This document shows positions 33,702 through 42,307 of a DNA stretch of 64,000 bases, one piece after another; the stretch's first letter is position 1, and each line of letters opens with the position of its first letter. The position numbers were made by a program, and so were the translations under genes. The DNA is taken from the NCBI GenBank assembly GCA_043814035.1, contig JBDRKJ010000007.1, forward strand, positions 186,001 through 250,000, written 5' to 3'. This DNA is from Peribacter sp043814035. GTDB taxonomy: Bacteria > Patescibacteriota > Gracilibacteria > Peribacterales > Peribacteraceae. The notes beneath the pieces were generated by a model. The model did not search any database. It was not told the origin of the DNA and was given only the letters and a program-made list of their open reading frames with translations.

Positions 33702-33824
33702 GGTATACGCATTCTCCGCATGCCACTAGCCGCATAACGGAGAGCTTTTTCTGTGGGAATTACCCCCCAGACCATTCCCACAAGTGCCAAATTCCGGTAA
33801 AGTACATGGGATTCACCCCACTTC

Positions 33825-33842
33825 GTCCCGCACATGCGGGAC
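33825..33842. repeat. 18-bp palindrome, REP-like, copy 1
   Basis: GTCCCGCACATGCGGGAC is a near-perfect palindrome directly upstream of the bipA start. Related copies are at 40236-40253 (GTCCCGCGAATGCAGGAC) and 63273-63290 (GTCCCGCTTATGCGGGAC). The core GTCCCGC-N2-ATGCGGGAC is conserved while flanks differ. Confidence 0.7.
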
Positions 33843-33872
33843 TTCGCGGGGCAAGTGAATACTTCTCACACA

Positions 33873-35669
33873 ATGAGTATTAGGAATATCGCCATTATCG
33901 CGCACGTCGATCACGGCAAGACCACTCTCGTGGATGCACTGCTCACGCAGGGCGGCGCGTTCAAGGACTACGAAGAGGTGGGCGAACTGATGATGGATAG
34001 TAACGTGCAGGAGAAAGAGCGCGGCATCACCATCTACGCCAAGAACACGTCCATCCATTACAAGGATTGCAAGATCAACATCGTCGATACGCCCGGGCAC
34101 GCCGACTTCGGTTCTGAGGTGGAGCGCATTCTGCGCACAGTCGACTGTGTGCTCCTTGTGGTCGATGCGCAGGAGGGCCCCATGCCCCAGACCAAGTTCG
34201 TCTTGAAGAAATCCCTTGAACTGGGGCTCAAACCCATCGTCGTCATCAACAAGATCGATAAGCCCGCCGCCCGCCCGATGCAGGTGGTGGACGAGGTGTT
34301 TGACCTCTTCGTGACCCTCAAGGCCAACGAGCAGCAACTCGACTTCCCCTACCTCTTCACCGTGGCGCGCGAGGGCATCGCCAAGCGCACGATCGAAGAC
34401 CGGTCGGAGGATCTCACTCCCCTCTTCGAGATGCTCATGGCACACGTGCCCGAAGCCGAGCAGAACCTTGAAGCCCCCTTCCGCATGCAACCCAGCAGTC
34501 TGGCATACGACAACTATCTGGGGCGCCTCGCCGTGGGAAGAGTGTACGAAGGAATCGCACGGCCGGGTGATACGGTCTTCATCAAGACGCAGGACGGAGC
34601 CGTACGCAAAGCCAAAGTATCCAAAGTCATGGTGGCCGACGGGCTCAAGCGCACTGAAGTGAACGAGGCCCACGCAGGTGACATCGTGACACTCGCCGGT
34701 ATTCCCGATATCAACGTGGGCGAGACGATCACGACAGATGAAAACGCTGATCTACTCCCCGCAATCCAGATCGATCCTCCCACAATCTCGATGAACTTTC
34801 TCGTCAATAACTCCCCCTTCGCAGGCAAAGAGGGCAAGCTCGTAACCACGCGCCACATCAAGGCGCGACTGGAGAAAGAGAAAGAGACGAACGTGGGCCT
34901 GAAGGTTGAAGAAATCCCCAATTCCGATACGTACAAAGTTTCGGGCCGCGGCGAGCTGCATCTTGCCGTGCTCATCGAAGCCATGCGCCGCGAAGGATTC
35001 GAGCTGCAGATCTCGCGACCAGAAGTGATTCTGCGGGAGCAGGACGGCGTAAAGATGGAACCCATCGAGCAGGCGGTCATCGACGTGCCCGAAGAATTCA
35101 CCGGCACCGTCATCGATATGCTCGCACACCGCAAGGGCGAGATGGTGGATATGAAAACCCATGAGGGCCACACGCGCATCGAGTACCGCATACCCACGCG
35201 CGGGCTTCTGGGATTTCGCGGCGACTTCATTATCGAAACGCGCGGCGAAGGGATTCTCACGCACTCCTTCATTGCCTACGAGCCCTTCAAAGGGAAGCTC
35301 GGCGGTGCATCACACGGCTCGATGATCTCGATGGAGAATGGTATAACAATGGCCTTCGCGCTGTGGGGATTGCAGGAACGCGGCCGACTCTTCGTGATGC
35401 CGCAGACCAAAGTCTACGTAGGCATGATCGTGGGCGAGAACGCGAAGGATGACGACATGACCGTGAACCCGACCAAAGAAAAGAAGCTGAGCAACATGCG
35501 CGCTTCGGGCAACGACGAAGCGATCAACCTCGTCCCCGTGCAGCCCATGACATTAGAGCAGGCACTGGAGTACATCGCGGAAGATGAACTGGTGGAGGTA
35601 ACACCCTCGAGTATTCGGCTGAGAAAGAAATTACTCACCGATAACGAGCGCCGCAGGGCGCGACGGTGA
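33873..35669 (+). CDS. typA: translational GTPase BipA/TypA
   Basis: A 598-aa ribosome-binding GTPase of the EF-G family. G1 AHVDHGKTTL, switch I ERGITIYAKN, G3 DTPGHADFGSEVER, G4 NKIDKPAARP, then domain II, EF-G III/V-like domains and the BipA-specific C-terminal domain (GMIVGENAKDDDMTVNPTKEKKLSNMRASGNDEA). It acts in 50S assembly and stress adaptation. The start at 33873 (MSIRNIAIIAHVDHG) is chosen by family alignment over the one at 33834. Confidence 0.97.
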   Translation: MSIRNIAIIAHVDHGKTTLVDALLTQGGAFKDYEEVGELMMDSNVQEKERGITIYAKNTSIHYKDCKINIVDTPGHADFGSEVERILRTVDCVLLVVDAQEGPMPQTKFVLKKSLELGLKPIVVINKIDKPAARPMQVVDEVFDLFVTLKANEQQLDFPYLFTVAREGIAKRTIEDRSEDLTPLFEMLMAHVPEAEQNLEAPFRMQPSSLAYDNYLGRLAVGRVYEGIARPGDTVFIKTQDGAVRKAKVSKVMVADGLKRTEVNEAHAGDIVTLAGIPDINVGETITTDENADLLPAIQIDPPTISMNFLVNNSPFAGKEGKLVTTRHIKARLEKEKETNVGLKVEEIPNSDTYKVSGRGELHLAVLIEAMRREGFELQISRPEVILREQDGVKMEPIEQAVIDVPEEFTGTVIDMLAHRKGEMVDMKTHEGHTRIEYRIPTRGLLGFRGDFIIETRGEGILTHSFIAYEPFKGKLGGASHGSMISMENGITMAFALWGLQERGRLFVMPQTKVYVGMIVGENAKDDDMTVNPTKEKKLSNMRASGNDEAINLVPVQPMTLEQALEYIAEDELVEVTPSSIRLRKKLLTDNERRRARR

Positions 35670-35678
35670 TCGGGTGTA

Positions 35679-38015
35679 CTACGGTAACCGATAGAGCGTG
35701 GAGCGCACGTCTGTTTCTATGATATCCACCCACGCGAACGCCGACGTACCATCGTTCCACACCACACTTGAAGATGATCCGCGATTATTGACGGATGTCA
35801 GGCTCACCTGCAACAGGCTGGTACCACCAGATGCATTCTGTGTACTGTCAATGAATCCCTTAAGACCCAGATTCACGTAATCGCCAAATGGAATGAGGGT
35901 GTTGACACCGTAACTGACAAAATTGGAACAGGTCACACGAATGTATCCGGAATGAGCTGTCTCGATGCATGGAGAAGAAACCGTGGGAGCAATCATATTC
36001 ACGAGGACAAAGCTGCCCGTCGAGAAGCGGACATTTGTTGCCGTCACATCGAATATGAGTGTGGTGAGTGTGAGGTTGCGAGACGCGTTGGCAATGGCAG
36101 GCTTATCGTGCGCCGTAAAGCGGAAGACGCCGATGGTACGCAACCCAACCGGAATCACAGAACCATCGGGATCTGCCGACGTGTTCTCGATGCTCTTGAG
36201 CGCAGTGTGTACGACATCATGCTCAGGGCCTGTGATGGCACTGTTCACTCCTGCGGATGATCGACCGATAAAGACCTCTCCCTCTGCACTGAAGTCACCG
36301 TTATTCTGTACGAGATTCTGCTGCGAGGCGACGCCGACGGCCTCCACAGCCACATCGGACACTGAAGTATCAGCCGAGAGGGTGAGGGCGATAGTATCGC
36401 CACTACGCGCACCATCATCGGCAGATTTGATCGTTGCCCGCACAATGACATCACGCAAAATATCTTTCTGCACAGAGAAATTCACAGAGGTACAAAACAT
36501 GCCCGCCGTAGGAACTCGACACCCGGACGTGGCTGTGGCAAACGGTGATGATTCTCCTGGAGAGAAGAGCTGAAGAGCCGAGATCGCATCTGTGGCTCCC
36601 GTGATGGCAATGCGTCGCACGACGATTTCCTCGTCTGTTGCACGGAAACTGATGCGCAGCAGATCACTCGTGCTCGTGCCCGCCAGTAACTGGTGGCCAC
36701 GCACCGGTTGCGAGGCCTGCGTCACAAACAAATTTCCCTGAGAAGTGAGCGTGACGGGGGCGGCATCCTGCGTGTAGACGGCAATCCAGCAGTTATCCTG
36801 GCGCGGGCACGCATTCTGATTGGTGCGAATGCCCACGAGCTGTCGCCCGTCAAAGGCACCCATGGCCTCGACGTACGCATCATCACTGGTCCTAAACCCC
36901 AGTGCCAGATCACCAGACGTCTGTACTAAATCCGCACGAATCTCGAAACGTTTTCCGCGACTCACGAAGATGCGAGCATCCAGACCAGAAAAGCTCAACA
37001 CATTGTCGCGCACCAGCCCGGACCCCACTAACGTCTCAGGCCTGCTGTCGCCGTCGGTGTCCTCATAGAGCCGATAGTTCACCGCCGCCCTGAACGCGCC
37101 CTGAACGGGATCAAACTTGAGCCCCGTGAGGATGGCATCCTGCCAGCGTGCATTCGCATCGAAAGAGAAGAGAATCGTCTGACTGGTGCCACCGGCGTAG
37201 GTATCTGTCCCCAGGGCGCGCTGATCCAGACGAATCACAGAGTGTTGAACCGGCTCAGGCACGATGATGCAGAGCGAACTACAACCGTCGCCGTCCTCCT
37301 TGTTACCATCGTCACACTGTTCCTTTCCCTCCTTGATTCCATCGCCACACACGCTGTGAATGGAGGGAAAGGAAACAAAAGAAGCAGAAGAAATAGAGGA
37401 AGCAGAGGACGTCGAGGAAGCGGGAACGGGTGTCTCGATCACCGCGAGAGACTGACCCAACGCAACGAGTAACCATGCCGCATCGCCACGTGTGAGCAGA
37501 TGATTGGGGTTGTTCAAAAAGTATTCTGCAATCCCCGTATCAGGCACCGCATCGAAGTACTGGTCATACCAGTGATCCGGCACGCGTAAGTACTGTGGCA
37601 ACGGTATTTGCCACGCACGTTCTGCCATAGCCAGAGCCTCGGCCAGATTGACCGTCTGCGTGCCCTTAAACGTGCCATCGGGATACCCCGTGATAATGCC
37701 GTACGTCTGTGCAGCGCAAGCGGAGCTCCAGAACCACTGTGGTATGCCTGCAAAATCCGTAAAGCACGCCGTTGCATCACTGGTGACCTGCTGACCGTAC
37801 GCCGCCAGCATGAGCACCTTCAAAAATTCTGCACGATTAATATAAATGTCAGGACGGTAGAACCCGTTCCCATATCCTTCAATGATGCCGTGTATTCGCA
37901 GCGTATCGATCGGCACTGCCTGCGGATGACCGATCACATCGAGAAAGGGATCCGACTGAGCAGAAGCGGTAGAAACGAGGAGCCCGAGAAGAAAGAGAAT
38001 CCATGTCCGACGCAC
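35679..38015 (-). CDS. SLH-domain surface protein with DUF4215 Cys-rich motif
   Basis: A 778-aa exported protein. Signal peptide (ILFLLGLLVSTASAQ), then two to three SLH repeats (IHGIIEGYGNGFYRPDIYINRAEFLKVL, YGIITGYPDGTF) that bind cell-wall polymer, a Ser-rich linker, and a Cys-rich DUF4215/Myxococcus-type motif (CGDGIKEGKEQCDDGNKEDGDGCSSLC). About 500 residues of beta-rich sequence of unknown function follow. A GTG at 38015 is favoured: a TATACT box lies 8 nt before it, while the frame upstream only offers TTG. Confidence 0.85.
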   Translation of the reverse strand: MRRTWILFLLGLLVSTASAQSDPFLDVIGHPQAVPIDTLRIHGIIEGYGNGFYRPDIYINRAEFLKVLMLAAYGQQVTSDATACFTDFAGIPQWFWSSACAAQTYGIITGYPDGTFKGTQTVNLAEALAMAERAWQIPLPQYLRVPDHWYDQYFDAVPDTGIAEYFLNNPNHLLTRGDAAWLLVALGQSLAVIETPVPASSTSSASSISSASFVSFPSIHSVCGDGIKEGKEQCDDGNKEDGDGCSSLCIIVPEPVQHSVIRLDQRALGTDTYAGGTSQTILFSFDANARWQDAILTGLKFDPVQGAFRAAVNYRLYEDTDGDSRPETLVGSGLVRDNVLSFSGLDARIFVSRGKRFEIRADLVQTSGDLALGFRTSDDAYVEAMGAFDGRQLVGIRTNQNACPRQDNCWIAVYTQDAAPVTLTSQGNLFVTQASQPVRGHQLLAGTSTSDLLRISFRATDEEIVVRRIAITGATDAISALQLFSPGESSPFATATSGCRVPTAGMFCTSVNFSVQKDILRDVIVRATIKSADDGARSGDTIALTLSADTSVSDVAVEAVGVASQQNLVQNNGDFSAEGEVFIGRSSAGVNSAITGPEHDVVHTALKSIENTSADPDGSVIPVGLRTIGVFRFTAHDKPAIANASRNLTLTTLIFDVTATNVRFSTGSFVLVNMIAPTVSSPCIETAHSGYIRVTCSNFVSYGVNTLIPFGDYVNLGLKGFIDSTQNASGGTSLLQVSLTSVNNRGSSSSVVWNDGTSAFAWVDIIETDVRSTLYRLP

Positions 38016-38079
38016 GGTACGAAAGTATAGCAAAAAAGCTCGACGAAGGGGTGGCTATACCACCGAACTCCAGACCTCA

Positions 38080-38826
38080 CTATGTCTGGGCGAAGAAATC
38101 AAAGAGCAACTTCGCTATCGAGACCAGCACCATCAGGATGAAGAGCCCGCGAATGAACGCATTACCTTTTTTGATGCCCATTCCAACACCAATCCATCCT
38201 CCAATAGCGAGGCCAAGCCCGAGAGCAATGGCAGAGGGGTAGTGAATGAGACCATGAAAAGCAAAGACCACTGTCGCCGTGAGTGACATCAGAAGACCGA
38301 CGATTCGACTCGCTGCCGCGCTCTTCACAAAATCCAATCCAACGATAAGGAATACAAAGGTGATGAACGTGCCAAATCCGATCCCAAAAAATCCACCGTA
38401 TATTCCAAGTAATAAGGCAATTGGAGCTGCGATCACCCAACGCTGTTCTGGAATTCGTCGCTCTTTCATCCCCAACGAATTTTCTGACAGCAAAACGATT
38501 AAAACCGCCGCCAACATAATGGCGTTAATGAGCGTGAGATACTTTGCGTCAAAGGCGACGACGACACTCGACCCGATCAATGCTCCCAAAGCGGCGACCA
38601 AACCAAAAAAGATGCCAACTTTATATTGTGATGCATGCTCCTTCGTAAACCGGGCTGCGCTCGTCAGTTCCAACAGAGTTGCACCGAAACGATTGGTGGC
38701 TATTGCAGAATGGATTGGTAGACCTGTGAGCAGTACCAGCGGAAAGCTCACCAAACCGGAACCACCTACCGTAGAACCGTAGAGACCGGAAAGCACTCCT
38801 CCAAAAAATAGTATAAGGACGAACAT
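38080..38826 (-). CDS. TauE/SafE (TSUP) family permease
   Basis: A 248-aa protein with about eight membrane helices. The duplicated TSUP signature is visible: GGVLSGLYGSTVGGSGLVSFPLVLLTGLP and, in the second half, LLGIYGGFFGIGFGTFITFVFLIVGLDFVKSAAASRIVGL. Members export or import sulfite, sulfonates or other organosulfur anions; the substrate here is unknown. The ATG at 38826, directly before TM1, is preferred; one at 38880 would add 18 residues. Confidence 0.9.
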   Translation of the reverse strand: MFVLILFFGGVLSGLYGSTVGGSGLVSFPLVLLTGLPIHSAIATNRFGATLLELTSAARFTKEHASQYKVGIFFGLVAALGALIGSSVVVAFDAKYLTLINAIMLAAVLIVLLSENSLGMKERRIPEQRWVIAAPIALLLGIYGGFFGIGFGTFITFVFLIVGLDFVKSAAASRIVGLLMSLTATVVFAFHGLIHYPSAIALGLGLAIGGWIGVGMGIKKGNAFIRGLFILMVLVSIAKLLFDFFAQT

Positions 38827-38913
38827 GTAATTGCATAGTAGCGCATAACGACCGCCGTCATGATCGAGTAGGCGTGCCATCCAACCTTGGTATTGAATTG
38901 TGACATCTCACAT

Positions 38914-39321
38914 TCATCCCGGTTGCTGCTGGTATTCCTGCCCCGCCTGCGCCTGCTCATCGCGCTTCAACTCTTCCTTCTTGATGAGGCGTTCCGACGT
39001 GGGCTTGGTCTTTGCTGTGTCGACAGCCTCTTCCTCCTGCTCTTTGATCGTCTCTGTGTGGAAGGTCTGGTGTTTCTGTGCATCTTCCTCCTGCCGATTG
39101 CGTTGCGTCTCTTCTTCTTTTTTACCGGATACCTGTGACTGGAGCTCGCTCAAATTCACTTGGGTTTTGAGCTCCTTGAGTTGACGCTCTTCGGTTTCGT
39201 CGAGTTTCTTTCCTCTGCGCTCCTCAATCTCGCGCCTGAGAGCATCCTTTGGATCAGCGCGCGTCAAACGCTCCTGCTTACTGTAGCTTGCCCACACGTC
39301 TTCGTCATCGCGTGTGCTCAT
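38914..39321 (-). CDS. highly charged coiled-coil hypothetical protein
   Basis: A 135-aa protein made mostly of Lys, Glu, Gln and Arg (LRREIEERRGKKLDETEERQLKELKTQ, KEEETQRNRQEEDAQKHQ). It is predicted to be almost wholly helical. There is no signal, membrane segment or recognised domain. The Gln-rich C-terminus (QEYQQQPG) may be disordered. The start MSTRDDEDVW at 39321 is preferred; the longer frame runs into the tRNA gene. Confidence 0.65.
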   Translation of the reverse strand: MSTRDDEDVWASYSKQERLTRADPKDALRREIEERRGKKLDETEERQLKELKTQVNLSELQSQVSGKKEEETQRNRQEEDAQKHQTFHTETIKEQEEEAVDTAKTKPTSERLIKKEELKRDEQAQAGQEYQQQPG

Positions 39322-39440
39322 GACTGCAGTATACGCCAGTGCGCGGCAGAGCCTACAAGGAAGAAGCGGCCGGAGCACCGAAGGTGCACAAGACACCCAT
39401 TCGGCCATGAAGGCCCTCAGGGTCTGAACGCCGAGTTGAG

Positions 39441-39517
39441 TGGTGCCCGCGGCAGGATTCGAACCCACGGCCTCCTGGTCCGAAGCCAGGCGCTCTATCC
39501 AACTGAGCTACGCGGGC
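39441..39517 (-). tRNA. tRNA-Arg (anticodon UCG), CCA encoded
   Basis: Reading the minus strand: acceptor GCCCGCG/CGCGGGC, D arm with GCTCAGTTGGATAGAGC, anticodon stem CCTGG/CCAGG with loop CTTCGGA (anticodon TCG), T arm with GGTTCGAATCC, discriminator A and encoded CCA (39441-39443). A TATACT box (39529-39534) lies 11 nt upstream of the 5' end. Confidence 0.95.
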
Positions 39518-39703
39518 AGGCAAATAACAGTATAACTCGACCGGACCTTCGCGCAGACGCTTTTTTCATACGTCACGCATACGCGTGCCTAGGCCAACTG
39601 AGCTCTACGGGCAGGCAAATAACAGTATAACTCGACCGGACCTTCGCGCAGACGCTTTTTTCATACGTCACGCATACGCGTGCCTAGGCCAACTGAGCTC
39701 TAC
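39514..39703. repeat. two tandem 95-bp repeats carrying the tRNA-Arg 5' end and promoter
   Basis: Positions 39514-39608 and 39609-39703 are near-identical copies. Each contains the -10 box TATACT and ends in a variant of the tRNA 5' end (minus strand GCCCGTAGAGCTCAGTTGG versus GCCCGCGTAGCTCAGTTGG in the real gene). So upstream of the tRNA there are two further promoter plus 5'-fragment units. No CCA half accompanies them. The rest of 39322-39811 holds only the tRNA. Confidence 0.9.
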
Positions 39704-39811
39704 GGGCAGCTCAGCGAGAGCCTATCACGATTCCTCCTCTACCGAAATTCCGTTCAGTCTGGCTGTATGACAGATATTGAATTATCTGTATTATATTGTA
39801 TAATATACTTA

Positions 39812-40222
39812 ATGGGCGAAATGCTCAACGAGATCGGCCACTCTGTTGGTAAGGCCATCGAAGGTCCCGCCACCTTGCCGGTGAAGATCGCCGAGAACGC
39901 TGTACGCAAATTGGAAGGGAAACCCTTCATCGCTTCGACGAAGCATGACATCGTCGACGCGACATGGAATGTTCTGGCCGCACCGCATCGCGTCCTCTGG
40001 AGTGTCATCAAAGGTATGGCGAAGGGAACACTGCGACTCACATGGAGTGCAATCAAATTACTTCCGCTCCCCCTCCCGATGCTCGACAGTTGGAAAGCCG
40101 AACGCACACAACAGGGAATGAACACGCACACATCACTCAACACACTACGCAGCCAACTCGCACATTCATCGACAAAAAAGTTTTCGACTCCATCCGAAAC
40201 ACAGCTTCAACAGTCCGTATAA
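39812..40222 (+). CDS. hypothetical protein
   Basis: A 136-aa protein (MGEMLNEIGHSVGKAIEGPATLPVKIAENAVRKLEGKPF) with amphipathic helices and a moderately hydrophobic middle (VLWSVIKGMAKGTLRLTWSAIKLLPLPLPML). The C-terminus is polar. It is not recognised. A TATAAT box at 39799-39804 lies 7 nt before the chosen ATG; another ATG at 39767 would make a longer protein with a hydrophobic start. The AT-rich upstream supports a strong promoter. Confidence 0.6.
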   Translation: MGEMLNEIGHSVGKAIEGPATLPVKIAENAVRKLEGKPFIASTKHDIVDATWNVLAAPHRVLWSVIKGMAKGTLRLTWSAIKLLPLPLPMLDSWKAERTQQGMNTHTSLNTLRSQLAHSSTKKFSTPSETQLQQSV

Positions 40223-40235
40223 GAAAGCGCCCCAC

Positions 40236-40253
40236 GTCCCGCGAATGCAGGAC
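40236..40253. repeat. 18-bp palindrome, REP-like, copy 2
   Basis: GTCCCGCGAATGCAGGAC, one stem mismatch relative to the copies at 33825 and 63273. It lies 14 bp after the stop of the preceding gene and before the Lys-rich mini-ORF on the other strand. Confidence 0.6.
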
Positions 40254-40281
40254 AGGGACGCTCGCCAGGAGCAGAGTCGCA

Positions 40282-40347
40282 CTAGCGCCTCTTCTTCTTT
40301 GTGGCCTTCTTCTTCTTTGTCTTCCTGGCCTTTTTCTTCTTGACCAT
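40282..40347 (-). CDS. Lys/Arg-rich 21-aa mini-protein (candidate)
   Basis: A 22-codon frame with ATG start and TAG stop. Seventeen of 21 residues are Lys or Arg (MVKKKKARK... ending KKKRR), resembling the tail of bacterial histone-H1-like proteins. Such composition could bind DNA or RNA. There is no Shine-Dalgarno. The region 40223-40482 holds no other gene. It may be a real small protein, or a low-complexity AAG/AAA tract translated by chance. Confidence 0.35.
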   Translation of the reverse strand: MVKKKKARKTKKKKATKKKRR

Positions 40348-40482
40348 AGAAATCGGGAGAAGAAATAAAACGTATATCACGATACTGTATGCATTGCGGA
40401 TGAAATTGGAAATACTTTCTGCGGCGCATTCGACAAAATGTGCCATTGCAAACGTGCACAAAAAATAAATAAAAATAAAAAA

Positions 40483-41694
40483 TTACACCGTGTGCAATGT
40501 GTGTCCGAGTTTTTTCTTCTTTGTAATGAGGTACGCATGTTGGTCCGTTGTGGCTTGCTCTAGCTCAATCGGAACACGTTCAACAATCGAGAGACCGTAC
40601 CCTTCGAGACCAATAATTTTGCGTGGATTATTCGTGAGAAGACGAATTTTTTTCACGCCAAGATTTTTCAAAATTTGTGCACCGATTCCATACTCGCGAA
40701 GGTCGGCAGCGAATCCAAGACTCTCATTTGCTTCTACCGTGTCGAGTCCGTGCGACTGTTGCAATGCGTACGCGCGAATTTTATTTGTGAGTCCGATGCC
40801 GCGTCCTTCTTGTTTGAGATACAGCAATACTCCTCGTCCCTCGCGCTCCATCATCTGCATCGCCGTGTGTAGCTGATGCCCACAATCACAGCGAAGTGAG
40901 TGGAGCGTGTCACCCGTGAAACATTCAGAATGCACACGCACCAGCACCGGTGCATCATCTATGACATCACCTTTCACCAGCGCCACGTGTTCTTCATTAT
41001 GAAGAATGTCGCGATACACACAGATCGACCACAAACCTGTTTCAGTCTGGAGGGGTGACTGTGCTTCTTTGCGTACGAGTGACTCGGAGCTGCGACGGTG
41101 TGCAATGAGATCGGCAATGCGCAGAATGGGAAGATTGTGATCAGTGGAAAATTTTTGGAGCGAGGGCAGACGCATCATCGTGCCATCGTCATGCATGAGT
41201 TCACTCAGCACCGCAGCTTCGCGGAGCCCTGCGAGACGACAAAGATCCACGGCCGCTTCGGTGTGACCGGCACGGACGAGCACACCACCATCCTGTGCAC
41301 GCAGCGGAAAAACATGACCTGGTCGCACGAGATCGTGCGCGGTCGCATCGGGATGGACTGCGGTACGAACGGTCTGTGTGCGATCGCGCGCCGAGATGCC
41401 TGTATCGACTTCTTCGCGCGCTTCGATGCTCACCGTGAACGGCGTACCACGTTTCGAAGAATTCTGCTGCACCATCGGTAGCAGTTCCAATTGGTCGGCG
41501 ATTGCATTGCTGAGCGCGAGACACACCACACCACCGGTGTGCCGAATCACGAACGCCATCACCTCTTCGCTCACGTGTTCACCTGCGAGAATGAGGTCAC
41601 CCTCGTTCTCACGTGCTTCATCATCAACCACGATGATCATGCGACCAGCCTTGAGCGCCTCAAGAGCCTGAGGAACGGTTGCGAATGATGGCAT
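40483..41694 (-). CDS. ribBA: RibBA, DHBP synthase / GTP cyclohydrolase II
   Basis: A 403-aa bifunctional enzyme for the first steps of both riboflavin branches. The RibB half (about 1-200) has VVDDEARENEGDLILAGE and HTEAAVDLCRLAGL. The RibA half (about 210-403) has the zinc site CFTGDTLHSLRCDCGHQL and LYLKQEGRGIGLTNKIRAYALQ. Both active sites look complete. A TATACT box lies 8 nt before the ATG and its sequence abuts the promoter of the divergent ProX-like gene. Confidence 0.97.
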   Translation of the reverse strand: MPSFATVPQALEALKAGRMIIVVDDEARENEGDLILAGEHVSEEVMAFVIRHTGGVVCLALSNAIADQLELLPMVQQNSSKRGTPFTVSIEAREEVDTGISARDRTQTVRTAVHPDATAHDLVRPGHVFPLRAQDGGVLVRAGHTEAAVDLCRLAGLREAAVLSELMHDDGTMMRLPSLQKFSTDHNLPILRIADLIAHRRSSESLVRKEAQSPLQTETGLWSICVYRDILHNEEHVALVKGDVIDDAPVLVRVHSECFTGDTLHSLRCDCGHQLHTAMQMMEREGRGVLLYLKQEGRGIGLTNKIRAYALQQSHGLDTVEANESLGFAADLREYGIGAQILKNLGVKKIRLLTNNPRKIIGLEGYGLSIVERVPIELEQATTDQHAYLITKKKKLGHTLHTV

Positions 41695-41702
41695 GGATCA
41701 GC

Positions 41703-41718
41703 AGTATACAAGTACAAT
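41703..41718. promoter_or_regulatory. face-to-face divergent -10 boxes of ribBA and the ProX-like gene
   Basis: Minus strand TATACT (41703-41708) serves ribBA, 8 nt before its ATG. Plus strand TACAAT (41713-41718) serves the ProX-like gene, 7 nt before its ATG at 41726. Only 4 bp separate the boxes and 31 bp separate the two start codons, so both mRNAs would be leaderless and RNA polymerase could not occupy both at once. Confidence 0.6.
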
Positions 41719-41725
41719 CGCAGCG

Positions 41726-42238
41726 ATGTCGGAAATATTCGCATTTCTGGATCAGCACGGCATTCCCTACGAGAAATACAACCACCCCGCCGTCTTCACC
41801 TGCGAGGAGGCGGAGCGCCTGTGCCCTTCCATGCCTGGTACGGCCACAAAAAATCTACTCTTGCGGAACCGTAAGGGAACACAGAATTTCCTCGTCGTGG
41901 TCGGATACGACACGGCTGCGGATTTGAAAGGGCTCAAAGATCTGCTCAATGTGGATGCTTCGACTCCGCTCAGCACAGGCAAGCTCAGTTTCGCCTCCCC
42001 AGAGAAATTGAAATCTCTCCTCGGCGTGGAGCCGGGATCCGTGACACTCCTCGGTCTCGTGAACGATACAGAAGGAAATGTGGAAGTGATTGTGGACGAA
42101 GGCATCTGGAATGCCGAGGCACTACAATGCCACCCACTCGTGAACACATCTACACTCGTCATTCCCCACGATGGCATCGTGCGATTTCTCGAGGTGACGC
42201 ATCACACGCCGCGCGTACTGCGCGTACCCGCACGCTAA
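41726..42238 (+). CDS. ProX/YbaK-like aminoacyl-tRNA deacylase
   Basis: A 170-aa trans-editing domain. Features: NHPAVFTCEEAERL, GTATKNLLLRNRKGTQNFLVVV, LSFASPEKLKSLLGVEPGSVTLLGL, and CHPLVNTSTLVI. The family removes wrongly attached amino acids, typically Ala or Cys, from tRNA-Pro. The start at 41726 is chosen because a TACAAT box lies 7 nt upstream; the ATG at 41693 would overlap the ribBA start. It is an unusual neighbour for riboflavin genes. Confidence 0.9.
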   Translation: MSEIFAFLDQHGIPYEKYNHPAVFTCEEAERLCPSMPGTATKNLLLRNRKGTQNFLVVVGYDTAADLKGLKDLLNVDASTPLSTGKLSFASPEKLKSLLGVEPGSVTLLGLVNDTEGNVEVIVDEGIWNAEALQCHPLVNTSTLVIPHDGIVRFLEVTHHTPRVLRVPAR

Positions 42239-42307
42239 GAAAAATCCCACACCCTACGCCCTATCCCCCTTCTCAAGAGTAGAAACAACAGCCTGTATGT
42301 CCGGCCA

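Noticed and set aside
32682..33737. 351-codon plus-strand frame opposite the penicillin-binding protein
   Set aside because: Antisense of the GT51 domain; composition is the mirror of that gene and no motif is seen.
33813..34673. 286-codon minus-strand frame opposite bipA
   Set aside because: Antisense of the conserved GTPase domain.
39585..39770. Open frames within the 95-bp repeats next to tRNA-Arg
   Set aside because: They are translations of the tandem repeat and the tRNA fragment, not genes.
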